This document shows, one piece after another, positions 10,510 through 23,322 of a stretch of DNA of 64,000 nt. This DNA is from Turnera subulata (taxonomy: Eukaryota > Streptophyta > Magnoliopsida > Malpighiales > Passifloraceae). The notes below the pieces were generated by a model. The model worked only from the letters and a program-made list of their open reading frames with translations. It did not search any database and was not told the DNA's origin. Made by a program: the position numbers and the translations under genes. The stretch is taken from positions 136,709 through 200,708 of the forward strand of contig JAKUCV010003084.1 in the NCBI GenBank assembly GCA_028386065.3, in the 5' to 3' direction. Position 1 is the first letter of the stretch. Every line of letters starts with the position of its first letter.

Positions 10510-11923
10510 TGTAAGTAACCGGGCATGCAAACAAATAGACAATATGCGCAGCGGAAAACCCGAAACTAATGGAGGATCCATGTGAAACGGGGTAAACCGA
10601 ATAACAAAATTTCACACCTGGATTTGGTTGAGTTCTTTCACTCAACTGTAGTGACGAATCAGCAAAAACCAGACAACAATCCGATTCCTCTACGGTATCC
10701 ACATGAACCGTTGATGACTGCTAGCAACCATCACACGATCACCAACCCGGGCACTCTCGAACCGTAGTGCTAGCTGCAGAATTTTTCGAGAGAGAGAGAG
10801 CCTAGTGTTTGATGTGTTTTCTCTCAAAATGAAGTGTGTGTGCTTAGTCTGAAAAATGAATGTGCATAATCTGATTATACACTCACATATACATCTAATG
10901 CATAGGCTAATAAGATAGTGGCCAACATCATCATGCATTATGATAGTGCCTTATCTTTAATCATGTATCACATACATCATTATGTTTCCACTTTGCATTA
11001 AACATATATATCTTAACACATCCACTTTGGGCACTAATTCTGGTCCAATAAATCTGGTAGTTAATGAACCAAATCAACCCAAACGAACTCAATACCCTGG
11101 TCGAACCAAGGTCCAACCACTAGCTCGAATCAACAGTTCTAAGTGTGTGACCCTGTAGGCACTTGTAAAGTTTGGCAATAATTGTAAACTCTTATTTACA
11201 ATTATAAACAATGAGCGGTGTCTAGCAACACATCATTACTACCCAAACGACAAGATCAGTACTGATTCATAATGCCTCGAAAAAATGTCATTATACTTTC
11301 GTCCCATTATATCAAGATCAAACACGAGACATGAAATATGTCATTCTCGTATATGTTTGATCTAAGGTTTCTTGATCCCTGAGTTAATTGTGTAAAACGG
11401 ATACAAATGATATCTCCATATCACTTAATCCGAGCATGGCCATGCATTTACAGTTCAACTCTATCAAGGGGCCCAACTGATAATATACCCGTTATATGAG
11501 TTGGATGAATCCCATCTTGATCATACAAAACCCACTACACATTATATCATATACCCAATGATTACTCTTAGGTCTACTCATTTACGAATGACCAAGAGTA
11601 ATATTGAAGTATACGACTCACATGTTGGGAACCTTGATGATCTCAGGTCTAAGGACAATACATATAAGAACCACTAATGACAATATATAACAGTCCATGT
11701 AGTGTTCTTATGCCGGGTCGGTCCAGTCCACAAGTTCTCTAACTTGTACCCGTATGTAGAATTCATATCTCATATAATTCTCAACATACGCTAGTCTTAA
11801 TTTATTATTACAACCTATCCATAACAATAATCGACTAGGGACAATTCAAGAATATAAAATATTCTTAGGTTATAAATATGTGCAAGCATTTATAATAGAT
11901 AAACATATTTATTGGAATAAAAC
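10510..11923 (-). repeat. Copia-A 3' LTR, main part (distal portion)
   Basis: This part aligns with 28812 onward of the 5' LTR, from TGTAAGTAACCGGGCAT to TTGGAATAAAAC. The LTR is broken at 11923 by the chromovirus and resumes at 23242; AAAAC is duplicated at 11919-11923 and 23237-23241. A GAGAGAGA run lies near 10790. Non-coding. Confidence 0.92.
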
Positions 11924-12086
11924 TGTGAAGGCCCTCTCCCCGAGGGACCCACCAAACCCAGGTATTGTTACATCTCTCCCTCCGCCCGATTAAATCCTTT
12001 ACCATGCTGCAGCACTAGGGATTCGAACTTGGGACGTGATGCTTTTTATCCCCCTCAATGAGAGCACATTCACCAATTCATCTGGC
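11924..12086 (-). other. 163-base terminal extension of the chromovirus 3' LTR
   Basis: This segment is absent from the right LTR, which ends at TGTTTCA next to its PBS. Its outer end (TGTGAAGG on +, CCTTCACA on -) abuts the AAAAC TSD, so it was the integrated terminus. On the - strand it contains AAGTTCGAATCCC, resembling a tRNA or SINE B-box. It could be the true end of U5, later deleted from the right LTR, or a capture by the left LTR. Confidence 0.7.
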
Positions 12087-15000
12087 TGGAACACCCGTGT
12101 CCCAATTTTTCAATAAAATACTTAAACACAAGGAAATTACCAAAATACCCCTGAAACCCAGGACACGAAATCCAATATCAAAACATTATCTGGAAAGAGA
12201 TTCTTAATATTCCGAGATGTCATAAAAAACAAAAACAAAACCGGCTTAACAAGCCTCAAGTCAACCCGGCATCCTGCCGATACATCATCAAATACTAAAT
12301 CCCGGCAACCCGCCGATAAAGTAATCAAAATCAAGATGACATCCCAACAAAATCCAATGCAGCAGAAGTCATGATAAAATATAAAACATCAAAGTATATG
12401 ATATGCATGTCGGCTCTATGGATCCAACCGGGAAATAAAGCACAGCTACGTGCTGGGATATCCACGTCCGTACTCCGGGAAAGGAAGAAAGAGACTGCAC
12501 GCTATCTAAGAGTCTGAAAAACAACGTTGGCGATTATGTGAGTCACCTACTTAGTGAGCAGTATAAATCTAATTATGTAGGTGTGCAAAGCAAGTCCGAA
12601 AGGAAAGAAGAGAAACAAACACAAGTAAGCAAACACACAATAACCAGTACTAACATGCCATCCACATAAAGCAAACAGTTCATAATTCTCATCTGATGTG
12701 TGATAAGTTTTCTTATTATATTTATTATTCAGGGCCCCCTACTGTGTGCGTCGAGCTCGATCCCGTCTCATGAGACAACCAGGCATAAGCCCAAATAAAC
12801 CAGGCACGAAGCCCAAACATATCCATAGAGAGAGAGAGAGAGAAAGAGGGAGGTAGAAAGGGGGAGGTAGAAGGAGAGAGGTAGAATCGGTCATCACAGA
12901 CCCATATGCTAAACCGCATATTCCATGCTATCCCGCATGCAAACCCGAGGGGTATCACTTCCCGCTCGAACCAACCGGTCATCAGCACACAGTAGCCTAT
13001 CTTCTACTGTACATTATTCTTATTCACAAATTATGAGTTCATGTGTGCCAAGAGTTGTGATCTAACAGGGTTGTGTGAACTATCAACTCAATCAAGTATC
13101 CGGGTCTCCGACCCACAGTACATCACACAAATCACCCAACATCACTCCACATGTTATATTCCATAACAATCCAAAAATCATGCTCATCTAGCAAATAGTA
13201 ACACATAGGCACACAATACCGATCATAGCATGTTAGCAAACAAGGCATGCAACTCAAATAGACCAGTCAAGCAAGCTCATGCATACAAACATAAAAAGAC
13301 GTATAAAGTCACCTCAACGACGGTTATCCTGTGGAGCTTTCCTCAAAACAGATCCTCCAGCTCCCGAGGTATTACCCGTGCCTCAATACCGGCACACACA
13401 ACAAATTACAAACAATTACAATAAGCCGTGCATGCATGATAACTAAATGCTCAACTGAGTTAAACCCGACCCTAGCTATCCAATTATGTAATTTCCGGGT
13501 CTAAGCCCAAAAGGTAACTCCAAAGAGATTGGGACCTAAGGTGCTCCGGGCTTAAGCCCAACTAAGTCCATAAATAGCTCCTGGGCCTATGGCCCATTCA
13601 TTATGTCCTTAACGAGTTCCCAGGCCTAAAGCCCATCTAAGTCCAAATTCAATTCCCGGCCTAAGGCCCACTTCCTTAAGTCCATAACTAACCAAGTATA
13701 AAATTGGGCTCAAAGCCCGTTACTTAAATCCAAGGGTTATTCATAAGTTAAATATTGGGCCTGGGCCCGGTTCCCCTAAACCGTTCTAAGGTCAACCCGA
13801 GCCCAAATGTTTCCGGTCTATGGTTCTACCCGTGTCGGTAAACACCCGGTTATACACACTCACAACACCGCACACGGTATTCCACTAAATAACTTTAATT
13901 TCCGGTACAACAATTATACCTACATTAATTATTACATGCCATGAATGAGATTAAAAACATCAAATTACACTTCGAGGTAATACCGTTAAATGTCGGAACA
14001 AAACCCGAGCCTTCGCCGGAAAAATTCCGAGCCTCGCCGGAAAATTCCTGAGCCTCGCCGAATTCCGGTCAACTCGCCGGAAAACACCCAAAACCACCAG
14101 AATGACCACACAAACACTGCCACAGTTCGGAAGAGGACCATTTCAGCCAACAACCAACACAAAACAGAATCGAAAGAAAACAGAAAGGTTGCATCCTCAC
14201 TCGAAGAACAACACAAACTGCCCAGAAGCCGTCCACCACCCAAAACCCGAGCCGTGAAGCCCCTCTGCCCGGAGACCACCGCAACGGCGAGCCACTGCCG
14301 AGCACAACCAATCCCGACCACTGCAAATCCAACAACCGCACACACCCACACGTCCGACAACCACCACGAACCCGCCACCGGACCAACACCCAACACAACA
14401 AACAGAACCAAAACCCGATTAAAAGACAACCCGAGCAACCAAATTAGCACAAACTCGGCCAAGCAACAGAAAAGGAGAAGAGAGAGACGACGGCTTACCC
14501 ACAAACGGCGACGGCGGCGCACACCTGAACTCAACCACGAGTTCTCCGCCCCCCCGATTCTTGTCACGTCGAGCCCTCCTCTTCGTTCGGTGACGGCAGC
14601 GGCGGCGTGGAATCCAAAGGCACTGGCAGCTCGTCGTGAACTCGACCCCGACGCTGCGTAGAGGAAGAATTCGGGCGGCGGCGACGTCGTGGGAGCGGGA
14701 GGACCAAAAGAAAGAAGGTGCAGCCAAGGAAGCAAGGGAATCGGGGTAGGTATGATTTGCGGATTAAGGGATTGCAAGAGAGGAGGAGAGGATGAGGGAG
14801 AGAGAGAGAGAGAGAGAAGGAAAAAGAGAGAGAGATGGAGAAGGGGGAGTCGGCAGCGTGGAAGAGAAAGAGTAGAAAAGAAGAAGAAAGAAAAAAGAAA
14901 AGGAGAAGGGGTCTTAGGGTTTGACCCGCCAGCCCGAACGACGCGTCGTTCGGCTGGGCGCGGTCAACCCGCCCTGTTGACCCAATTAATTTTTTTTTCT

Positions 15001-15232
15001 CAAAATGACGTAGTTTAGGATAATACCACGATAAATCCTGTGTTTCATCCCGAAACACATTCTAACTCCAACGAAACTCGAACCTAAGGTGATACCCACT
15101 TAAAATTGGCATTTTAAAGGGAAATAATTTATTTTTCTTAACCAAAAATCCGGGAAGTACCTCAAGGGTAAAATTGGAATAAAAATTCCGATAATTTTCG
15201 TAAGTTAATTTATGAAAATCCGGGGCGTTACA
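12087..15232 (-). repeat. Chromovirus 3' LTR (left copy)
   Basis: It aligns throughout with 20111-23236. The - strand start is TGTAACGCCCCGGATT (15232), and the homologous part ends at ...GGGTGTTCCA (12087). It contains (GA)n microsatellites near 12828 and 14796, a GC-rich segment (14000-14680) open on both strands, and a block of short GGGC...GCCC palindromes (13548-13768). No convincing gene lies inside. The promoter was not located with confidence. Confidence 0.92.
13548..13768. repeat. Cluster of short GGGC/GCCC palindromes in the chromovirus LTR
   Basis: Six related inverted repeats occur in 220 bases: GGGCTTAAGCCC (13548), GGGCCTATGGCCC (13583), GGCCTAAAGCCC (13623), GGCCTAAGGCCC (13658), GGGCTCAAAGCCC (13706) and GGGCCTGGGCCC (13757). 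The right LTR has the same cluster near 21560-21785. Spacing is about 35-50 bases. The role is unknown. Confidence 0.85.
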
Positions 15233-15284
15233 GTTCTACCCCACTTAAGGAAATTTTGTCCTCAAAATTACAAGATATGAAACA

Positions 15285-18200
15285 TCAAAACAAATGGGGA
15301 TACTGCTCCCGCATATGGGACTCAACCTCCCAAGTAGCCTCATTCGGGGAATGACGTCTCCATCTGACCCGAACCAAAGGAATGGTACGACTCCTCAACT
15401 GTCGCACCTCCTGAGCCAAAATCTCCACTGACTCCTCAACATAGTTCAAATCCTCAGAAACCTCCACCTCTGTCGGGGACACAACATGACTAGGATCAGA
15501 CCGATAATGCCTCAGCATCAAAACATGGAATACATTATGTATGCGCGACAGCTCCTCCGGTAAAGCCAACCTGTAGGCCAGCGGACCAATCCGCTCTATG
15601 ATCTCATAAGGACCAATATAACGAGGGCTCAACTTGCCCTTCCTCCCAAACCGGATAACACCTCTCCAGGGAGCAAAACGGAGGAAAACTCTGTCACCTA
15701 CATTGTACTCCATCTCCCGACGATGCTTATCGGCAAAACTCTTTTGTCGGTCCTGAGCAGCTCTCATGCACTGCTTAACCACCTCGATCTGATCAACAGT
15801 CTCTTGGACTAGGTCCTGACCAACCACCTGTCTCAGACCTTCCTCATCCCAACAGAGCGGACTACGACACTTCCGCCCATACAAAGCCTCATAAGGCGTC
15901 ATACCGATACTGGAATGATACCCGTTGTTATAAGCAAACTCAACCAACGGTAATGTCTCATCCCAAGAACCACTAAAATTGAGCACACAGGCTCTAAGCA
16001 TATCCTCCAGTGTCTGTAAGGTCCTCTCTGACTGCCCATCGGTCTGCGGATGGAAGGCGGTGCTGAAATTCAGCTTAGTACCCAAAGCTGACTGTAAGCT
16101 ATTCCAGAAGTGGGAAGTAAACCTCGGATCCCTGTCCGACACAATGGATAGTGGAACTCCATGTAGACGGGCAATACCCGAAACATATAGCCTCGCCAGC
16201 TTATCCATTGTATCCGTCTGCTGAATCGGAAGGAAATGAGCTGACTTGGTCAACCTGTCCACAATGACCCAGATGGCATCATGTCGACCTCGGGTCCTCG
16301 GTAACCCGATCACAAAGTCCATAGTGATATGCTCCCACTTCCACTGCGGAATAGTCAAAGATCTCAACTTGCCGGCAGGAGCCTGATGCTCGGCTTTCAC
16401 CTGCTGACAAGTCATACAACGAGCCACAAACTCCGCAACATCCTTCTTCATCCCGGGCACCAATAATGACTCTTCAAGTTCTGGTACATTTTGGTGCTAC
16501 CCGGATGCATGGCATATGGCGCGTTATGCGCTTCATCCATGATCCATCTCCTCAAATCATCAACATCCGGAACACACAACCGATCACCGGTCATCAAAGC
16601 ACCATCCTCCCGGACATAGAAACTAGAACTCTCTCCACTGAGAGCCTTATCCCGCAACTCTGCTAAATGAGGATCACCATACTGCAACTCCATGATTTTA
16701 TCCCTCAAGGTCGGCCGGATGCTCAAACTGGCTAACAACGCCCCTGTAACATCCACCTCCAACTGTGCATCCAACGACCTCAGCTCCACCAAGGAAGGCA
16801 AAGCATAAGAAACTGGGTCCTCATCCGCAGAAATCACTCTCTTCCGACTCAATGCATCTGCAATAGCATTGGCCTTTCCCGGATGGTACTCAATAGTACA
16901 ATCATAATCCTTCAGAAGCTCAATCCAGCGTCTCTACCTCATATTAAGCTCCCTTTGGGTCATGATGTACTTCGAACTCTTGTGATCTGTGAAAATCCGA
17001 CACTTCTCGCCGTACAGATGGTGTCTCTAGATTTTCAAAGCAAAGACCACAGCAGCTAACTCCAGATCATGGGTCGGATAGTTCCTCTCGTGAGTTCTCA
17101 ACTGCTTAGAGGCATAGGCAATCACCCGACCCTCCTGCATCAAAACACATCCCAAGCCCAGACCAAAAGCATCACTGAACACCGTGTACTCCACTCCGGG
17201 TCTCGGAACAGTCAAAACTGGTGCAGAAGTCAACCGACTCTTCAACTCCTCAAAACTCTTCTAACAACGATCATCCCAAGCAAAAGCATAGTCTTTCCTC
17301 AACAGCTTAGTCATGGGGCCCGCTATTAAGGAAAAACCCTCAATGAACCTCCGGTAGTAACCAGCAAATCCAAGGAAACTCCGTATCTCAGATACACTCT
17401 TCGGTGGCTCCCAATCCATGACTGCCTTAATCTTGGCCGGATCCACCTTAATGCCCTCACCGGACACAATATGCCCAAGAAACGCGACCTCATCCAACCA
17501 AAACTCACACTTGCTGAGCTTGGTATAGAGTTGCTCTTCTCTCAACCTCTGCAAAACCTATCTCAAGTGGTCCTCATGTTCGGCCTTACTACTCGAGTAG
17601 ACCAGAATATCATCGATGAACACTACCACAAACCGGTCCAGAAATTCATGGAAGACCTATTGCATCATACACGTGAACACTGCCGGTGCATTCGTCAGAC
17701 CAAATGGTACAACCACAAACTCATAATGACCATACCGAGTGCGGAATGCAGTCTTCGGTATGTCTTGCTCTGCAATCCAAACCTGATGGTAGCCAGATCG
17801 CAGGTCAATCTTCGAGAATGCGGATGCACCCTACAACTGATCGAACAAGTCATCGATCCTGGGCAAAGGATACTTGTTCTTCACAGTCACCTTGTTCAAC
17901 TGCCTATAGTCCACACACATCCGCATACTGCCATCCTTCTTCTTCATAAACAAGACCGGGGCACCCCCATAGTGAGATGCTTGGTCTAATAAAACCCTTA
18001 TCCAACAACTCCTCCAGTTGTTTCTTCAACTCTTGAATTTGTGTCGGAGCCATTCTGTAGGGCGGTATAGAAATAGGTGCAACTCCCGGTACCAGGTCAA
18101 CTGTGTACTCCACCTCCCGCTCCGGAAGCAACCCAGGTAAGTCATCAGGAAATACATCAGGAAACTCCCGAACAATAGGGATATCCTCCACTCCAGGCAC

Positions 18201-18737
18201 TGGTACCGAAGAATCTACCACATGAGCTAGAAAAGCATCACAACCCTCTCGGATCATCCTGAAGGCTTGGATGGCCAAGATACAACATGCCGATAGGGCT
18301 CTTCGTTCTCTAACAAACACCATTCTACGCCCCAACAGAGAAGATAAAGACACTTCCCTGGCCCGACAATCAACTACTGCCTGGTGTTTGGACAACCAAT
18401 CCATGCCTAAGATAACATCAAACTCTCCCAAGTTCATGACAGCAAGATCAGAAGGGAAGCTCTTACTATCATACTCTATCGATACATCTCTACAAACTCG
18501 ATCAACAACTACTATATCACCAGTGGGTAAACGGACTCTCAGGGGTCTACTAAAGTTATCATCTTCTATGTTATGAGTAGTCATGAGTGCACATGATACA
18601 AAAGAATGTGTTGAGCCTGGATCAACTAAAGCATGTGCATACTGACCAAAAACCATAAAGGTACCTGCTATAACCTCTGGAGCATCAGCAGCCTCCTCCC
18701 GGGTGATGGCATAAACCCTAGGAGCTGCAGCAGACTA
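15285..18737 (-). pseudogene. Chromovirus pol: protease, RT, RNase H, integrase, chromodomain
   Basis: Protease region around 18656-18300 (HALVDPGSTHSFVS, then DVILGMDWLSKH). RT has FIDD near 17610-17622, then [12 protein letters not shown] and RNase H words ([32 protein letters not shown]). Integrase has an H-H/C-C zinc region (HNAPYAMHPGS, CMTCQQVK) and the catalytic D, D, E in TMDFVIGLP, SDRDPRFTS and SERTLQTLEDM. The tail has the GPYEIIERIGPLAYRL box and a chromodomain-like end, QYPHLF. Frameshifts lie near 17960 and at 16448-16463. Amber stops are at 16934, 17027, 17261, 17558, 17657 and 17831. It cannot yield a full-length enzyme as it stands. Confidence 0.9.
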
Positions 18738-19965
18738 AGTCACACCTCCACGGTTTGAAGCTCCAGAACCCCCACGACCTCGACCCTACTGTCTGCCACC
18801 TCTGTTCGGACCAGAAGAAACAGCACCACTAGCCACAGAACTCTATACTGTATACTGGGAACCACTGCCACCACTATCCTTAATCCACTTGTAGCAAGAT
18901 GACTTCTAGTGTCCCGGCTTACCAGCATGTACCCGAGAATCGTGCTGAGAAACCCTGTCCTTGGGATCCAGACTGATAGGACCTTCCTCCCGAGGATCTG
19001 CCTGGTCTACCCTGATAACTCTGCCCTCGGGACTTCTTCGAACCCTGGTAAGAAGAACCTTGTCCCCCAGAATAATCTGCACCTCCAGCATCAGAATACT
19101 GCCTCTTCTATCCTAAGCAGAAGACTGCTTCCTCTGCTCGGCTGTCCGAGCCTCCTTCCCGATCAACTGCACCCTCTCAGCATCAAAAGCAGCCTCCAAA
19201 CTGCCTCCCAAGTCTTGTGCCCTCCACCAGCCACAGCTAACGCCAACTCTGTACGTAAGTCGTTAACAAACTGCCTACACTTAGTCACCTCATCGGGCAC
19301 AAACTCCCTAGCATAAGATAGAAGGATGCTGAACCGGATCCTGAATGCAGACACAGTCTCCTCTAGCCCCTGCTTCACCTCGAGAAACTGCTTTTTCTGC
19401 TCCTCCAGAAAACCAACAGTGAGAAACTCCTTGTAGAATTTCTCCTTGAAATCCTCCCATGGCATCTCCACAGGCTTCGGTAAGTTGGCCACAAGTTCCT
19501 GCCACCATGTCAAAGCATATCCCGTGAACTTGTGTGCCGCAAATCGAGCCCTCTACTCAGGTGCACAGGTGAACTTCTCCATAATATTTTCCACCTGGCA
19601 GAACCAATCATCAAATTCCTTGGCTTTGCTTCTTCACCAGAGAATTCCTTGACTACCGACTTATCCATGTGCTTATATCCACTCTCCATACCACCTGCTG
19701 CAGCAGGTGCTACTGGCTGAGCACCCTGTTGCTGCTGCTGGAATTGCTGGAACTGTTGCCACTACAGATAGGCCTGATACTGCTGGAACGCTGGGTCCAC
19801 AACAGGTGGTACGGGTGGCACAACATTCTGTCCTCCACCACCTGCAGCATTATTCCCTACTGCATCATTGTTCCCCTGACCAACGGGAACCTGCATCACC
19901 GACACATTGTCAGAGACATGAGTAGCGGCGTCATCCTCAGCATTGTGTTGCCCATGGTGATCCAT
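18738..19965 (-). pseudogene. Chromovirus gag with CCHC zinc knuckle, decayed
   Basis: The start is ATG at 19963-19965 (MDHHGQHNAEDDA), followed by a Gln-rich stretch (19690-19770). The gag core includes WWQELVANLPKPVEMPWEDFK, the REFVPDEVTKCRQF region (about 19513-19260) and a Gly/Arg/Ser-rich tail. The knuckle end reads KPGH-stop-KSSC near 18906, with TAG in place of a codon that is usually Trp. Further TAG codons are at 18735, 18786, 18843, 19553 and 19762, and there are frameshifts around 19160 and 19620. The zinc knuckle and linker place it directly upstream of the protease. Confidence 0.85.
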
Positions 19966-20095
19966 ATCAATGCCTATATGAATGCAAATGAGTCAAATAC
20001 ACTTTCAAAGTCATAAATCCGGAAACAGACTTAAACACAGAATTCACTTTGAAAACAAAGTTTAAAACACTTTTAAAACCAAGGATCTGAAGCCT

Positions 20096-20108
20096 GCTCC
20101 GCAACCAA
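20096..20108 (-). other. Primer-binding-site-like sequence of the chromovirus
   Basis: On the - strand it reads TTGGTTGCGGAGC, two bases after the right LTR (which ends TTTCA). It resembles the initiator-Met type PBS only loosely but shares GCGGAGC with the PBS-like sites at 3435 and 28799. Confidence 0.6.
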
Positions 20109-20110
20109 GC

Positions 20111-23100
20111 TGAAACACCCGTGTCCCAATTTTTCAATAAAATACTTAAACACAAGGAAATTACCAAAATACCCATGAAACCCAGGACACGAAATCCAAT
20201 ATCAAAACATTATCTGGAAAGAGATTCTTAATATTCCGAGATGTCATAAAGAACAAAAACAAAACCGGCTTAACAAGCCTCAAGTCAACCCGGCATCCTG
20301 CCGATACATCATCAAATACCAAATCCCGGCAACCCGCCGATAAAGTAATCAAAATCAAGATGACATCTCAACAAAATCCAATGCAGCAGAAGTCATGATA
20401 AAATATAAAACAGCAAAGTATATGATATGCATATCGGCTCTATGGATTCAACCGGGAAATGAAGCACAACTACCTGCTGGGATATCCACGTCCGTACTCC
20501 GAGAAAAGAAGAAAGAGACTGCACGCTATCTAAGAGTCTGAAAAACAACGTTGGCGATTATGTGAGTCGCCTACTCAGTGAGCAGTATAAATCTAATTAT
20601 GTAGGTGTGCAAAGCAAGTCCGAAAGGAAAGAAGAGAAACAAACACAAGTAAGCAAACACACAATAACCAGTACTAACATGCCATCCACATAAAGCAAAC
20701 AGTTCATAATTCTCATCTGATGTGTGATAAGTTTTCTTATTATATTTATTATTCAGGGCCCCTTACTGTGTGCGTCGAGCTCGGTCCCGTCTCATGAGAC
20801 AACCAAGCATAAGCCCAAATAAACCAGGCACGAAGCCCAAACATATCCATAGAGAGAGAGAGAGAGACAGAGAGAAAGAGGGAGGTAGAAAGGGGGAGGT
20901 AGATGGAGGGAGGTGAAACCGGTCATCACAGACCCATATGCTAAACAGCATATTCCATGCTATCCCGCATGCAAACCCGAGGGGTATCACTTCCCGCTCG
21001 AACCAACCAGTTATCAGCACAAGTACATTATTCTTACTCACAAATTATGAGTTCATGTGTGCCAAGAGTTGTGATCTAACAGGGTTGTGTGAATTATCAA
21101 CTCAATCAAGTATCCGGGTCTCCGACCCACAGTACATCACACAAATCACCCAACATCACTCCACATGTTATATTTCATAACAATCCAAAAATCATGCTCA
21201 TCTAGCAAATAGTAACACATAGGCACACAATACGGATCATAGCATGTTAGCAAACAGGGCATGCAACTCAAACAGACCAGTCAAGCAAGCTCATGCATAC
21301 AAACATAAAAAGATGTATAAAGTCACCTCAACGACGGTTATCCTGTGGAGCTTTCCCCAAAACAGATCCTCCAGCTCCCGAGGTATTACCCGTGCCTCAA
21401 TACTGGCACACACAACAAATTACAAACAATTACAATAAGTCGTGCATACATGATAACTAAATGCTCAACTGAGTTAAACCCGACCCTAGCTAGCCAATTA
21501 TGTAATTTCCGGGTCTAAGCCCAAAAGGTAACTCCAAAGAGATTGGGACCTAAGGTGCTCCGGGCTTAAGCCCAACTAAGTCCATAAATAGCTCCCGGGC
21601 CTATGGCCCATTAATTATGTCCTTAACGAGTTCCCAGGCCTAAAGCCCATCTAAGTCCAAATTCAATTCCCGGCCTAAGGCCCACTTCCTTAAGTCCATA
21701 ACTAACCAAGTATAAAATTAGGCTCAAAGCCCGTTACTTAAATCCAAAGGTTATTCATAAGTTAAATATTGGGCCTGGGCCCGGTTCCCCTAAACCGTTC
21801 TAAGGTCAACCCGAGCCAAAATGTTCCCGGCCTATGGTTCTACCCGTGTCGATAAATACCCGGTTATACACACTCACAACCTCGCACACGGTATTCCACT
21901 AAATAACTTTAATTTCTGGTACAATAATTATACCTACATTAATTATTACATGCCATGAATGAGATTAAAAACATCAAATTACACTTCGAGGTAATACCAT
22001 TAAATGCCGGAACAAAACCCGAGCCTTCGCCGAAAAAATCCCGAGCCTCGCCGGAAAATTCCCGAGCCTCGCCGGATTCCGGTCAACTCGCCTTAAAACA
22101 CCCAAAGCCACCAGAACGACCACACAAACACTGCCACAGTTCCGAAGAGGACCATTTCAGCCAACAACCAACACAAAACAGAATCGAAAGAAAACAGAAA
22201 GGTTGCATCATTACCCGGAGAACAACACAAACTGCCCGGAAGCCGTCCACCACCCAAAACCCGAGCTGTGAAGCCCCTCTGCCCGGAGACTACCGCAACG
22301 GTGAGCCACTGCCGAGCACAACCAATCTCGACCACTGCAAATCCAACAACCGCACACACCCACACGTCCGACAACCACCACAACCAACACCCAACACAAC
22401 AAACAGAACCAAAACCTGATTAAAAGACAACCCGAGCAACCAAATTAGCACAAACTCGGCCAAGCAACAGAAAAGGAGAAGAGAGAGACGATGGCTTACC
22501 CACAAACGGCGACGGCGGCGCACACCTGAACTCAACCACGAGTTCTCCGCCCCCCCGGTTCTTGTCACGTCGAGCCCTCCTCTTTGTTCGGTGACGGCAG
22601 CGGCGGCGTGGAATCCAAAGGCACTGGCAGCTCATCGTGAACTCGACCCCGACGCTGCGTAGAGGAAGAATTTAGGAGGCGGCGACGTCGTGCGAGCGGG
22701 AGGACCAAAAGAAAGAAGGTGCAACCAAGGGAGCAAGGGAATCGGGGTAGGTACGATTTGGGGATTAAGGGATTGCAAGAGAGGAGGAGAGGATGAGGGA
22801 GAGAGAGAGAGAGAGAGAGAAGGAAAAAGAGAGAGAGAGGGAGAAGGGGGAGTCGGCGGCGTGGAAGAGAAAGAGTAGAAAATAAGAAGAAAGAAAAGAA
22901 AAAAGGAGAAGGGGTCTTAGGGTTTGACCCGCCAGCCCGAACGACGCGTCGTTTGGCTGGGCGCGGTCAACCCGCTCTGTTGACCCAATTAATTTTTTTT
23001 TTCTCAAAACGACGTAGTTTAGGATAATGCCACGATAAATCCCGTGTTTCATCCCGAAACACATTCTAACTCCAACGAAACTCGAAGCTAAGGTGATACC

Positions 23101-23236
23101 CACTTAAAATTGGCATTTTAAAGGGAAATAATTTATTTTTCTTAACCAAAAATCCGGGAAGTACCTCAAGGGTAAAATTGGAATAAAAATTCCGAAAATT
23201 TCCGTAAGTTAATTTATAAAAATCCGGGGCGTTACA
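20111..23236 (-). repeat. Chromovirus 5' LTR (right copy)
   Basis: On the - strand it starts TGTAACGCCCCGGATT (23236) and ends ...GGGTGTTTCA (20111), and it carries the same palindrome cluster (21560-21785) and (GA)n tracts as the left LTR. It drives transcription leftward in the intact element. It lacks the 163-base terminal segment present on the left copy. Non-coding. Confidence 0.92.
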
Positions 23237-23241
23237 AAAAC

Positions 23242-23322
23242 CTTAATAAAAAATACATGACTTAAAATATAATCATCCAATGATTGGCTTTTGGGCATTA
23301 CACTAACAATCTCCCACTTGCA
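23242..23322 (-). repeat. Copia-A 3' LTR, proximal end, and polypurine tract
   Basis: 23242-23308 is the 5' terminus of the - strand 3' LTR (TGTTAGTGTAATGCCC) and matches 30262-30328 of the 5' LTR. Adjacent 23309-23322 reads GCAAGTGGGAGAT on the - strand, the plus-strand primer site of the element. Confidence 0.9.

Larger units (their letters stand above)
11924..23236 (-). mobile_element. Ty3/gypsy chromovirus (Tekay/Del-like), nested in the Copia-A LTR
   Basis: The TSD AAAAC flanks 11924-23236 exactly. On the - strand: 5' LTR 23236-20111, PBS 20108-20096, gag from the ATG at 19965, pol to 15285, PPT (AAGTGGGGTAGAAC, 15246-15233), 3' LTR 15232 to 12087 plus a 163-base extension to 11924. LTRs of about 3.1 kb, the order PR-RT-RH-INT, and a C-terminal chromodomain-like segment ending QYPHLF fit the Tekay/Del chromovirus clade. 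LTRs differ by only a few percent in the parts compared. Coding is broken by many amber stops and several frameshifts. Confidence 0.9.

Noticed and set aside
10363..10938. Overlapping - strand frames near the Copia-A left LTR
   Set aside because: They cross the MULE/LTR junction, and the same LTR portion at 28756-29004 shows different ends. Not a gene.
11924..12086. tRNA gene because of the GTTCGAATCCC word
   Set aside because: No cloverleaf, A-box or acceptor stem pairing could be found around it; only the B-box-like word is present.
13986..14777. Long open frames on both strands (223 and 263 codons) in the chromovirus LTR
   Set aside because: They overlap each other on opposite strands in GC-rich LTR DNA, are shorter in the other LTR copy because of indels, and show only composition-driven residues (Arg, Pro, Ser).
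17471..17989. 172-codon + frame opposite the chromovirus RT
   Set aside because: Antisense shadow of the RT coding region, which is clearly read on the - strand.
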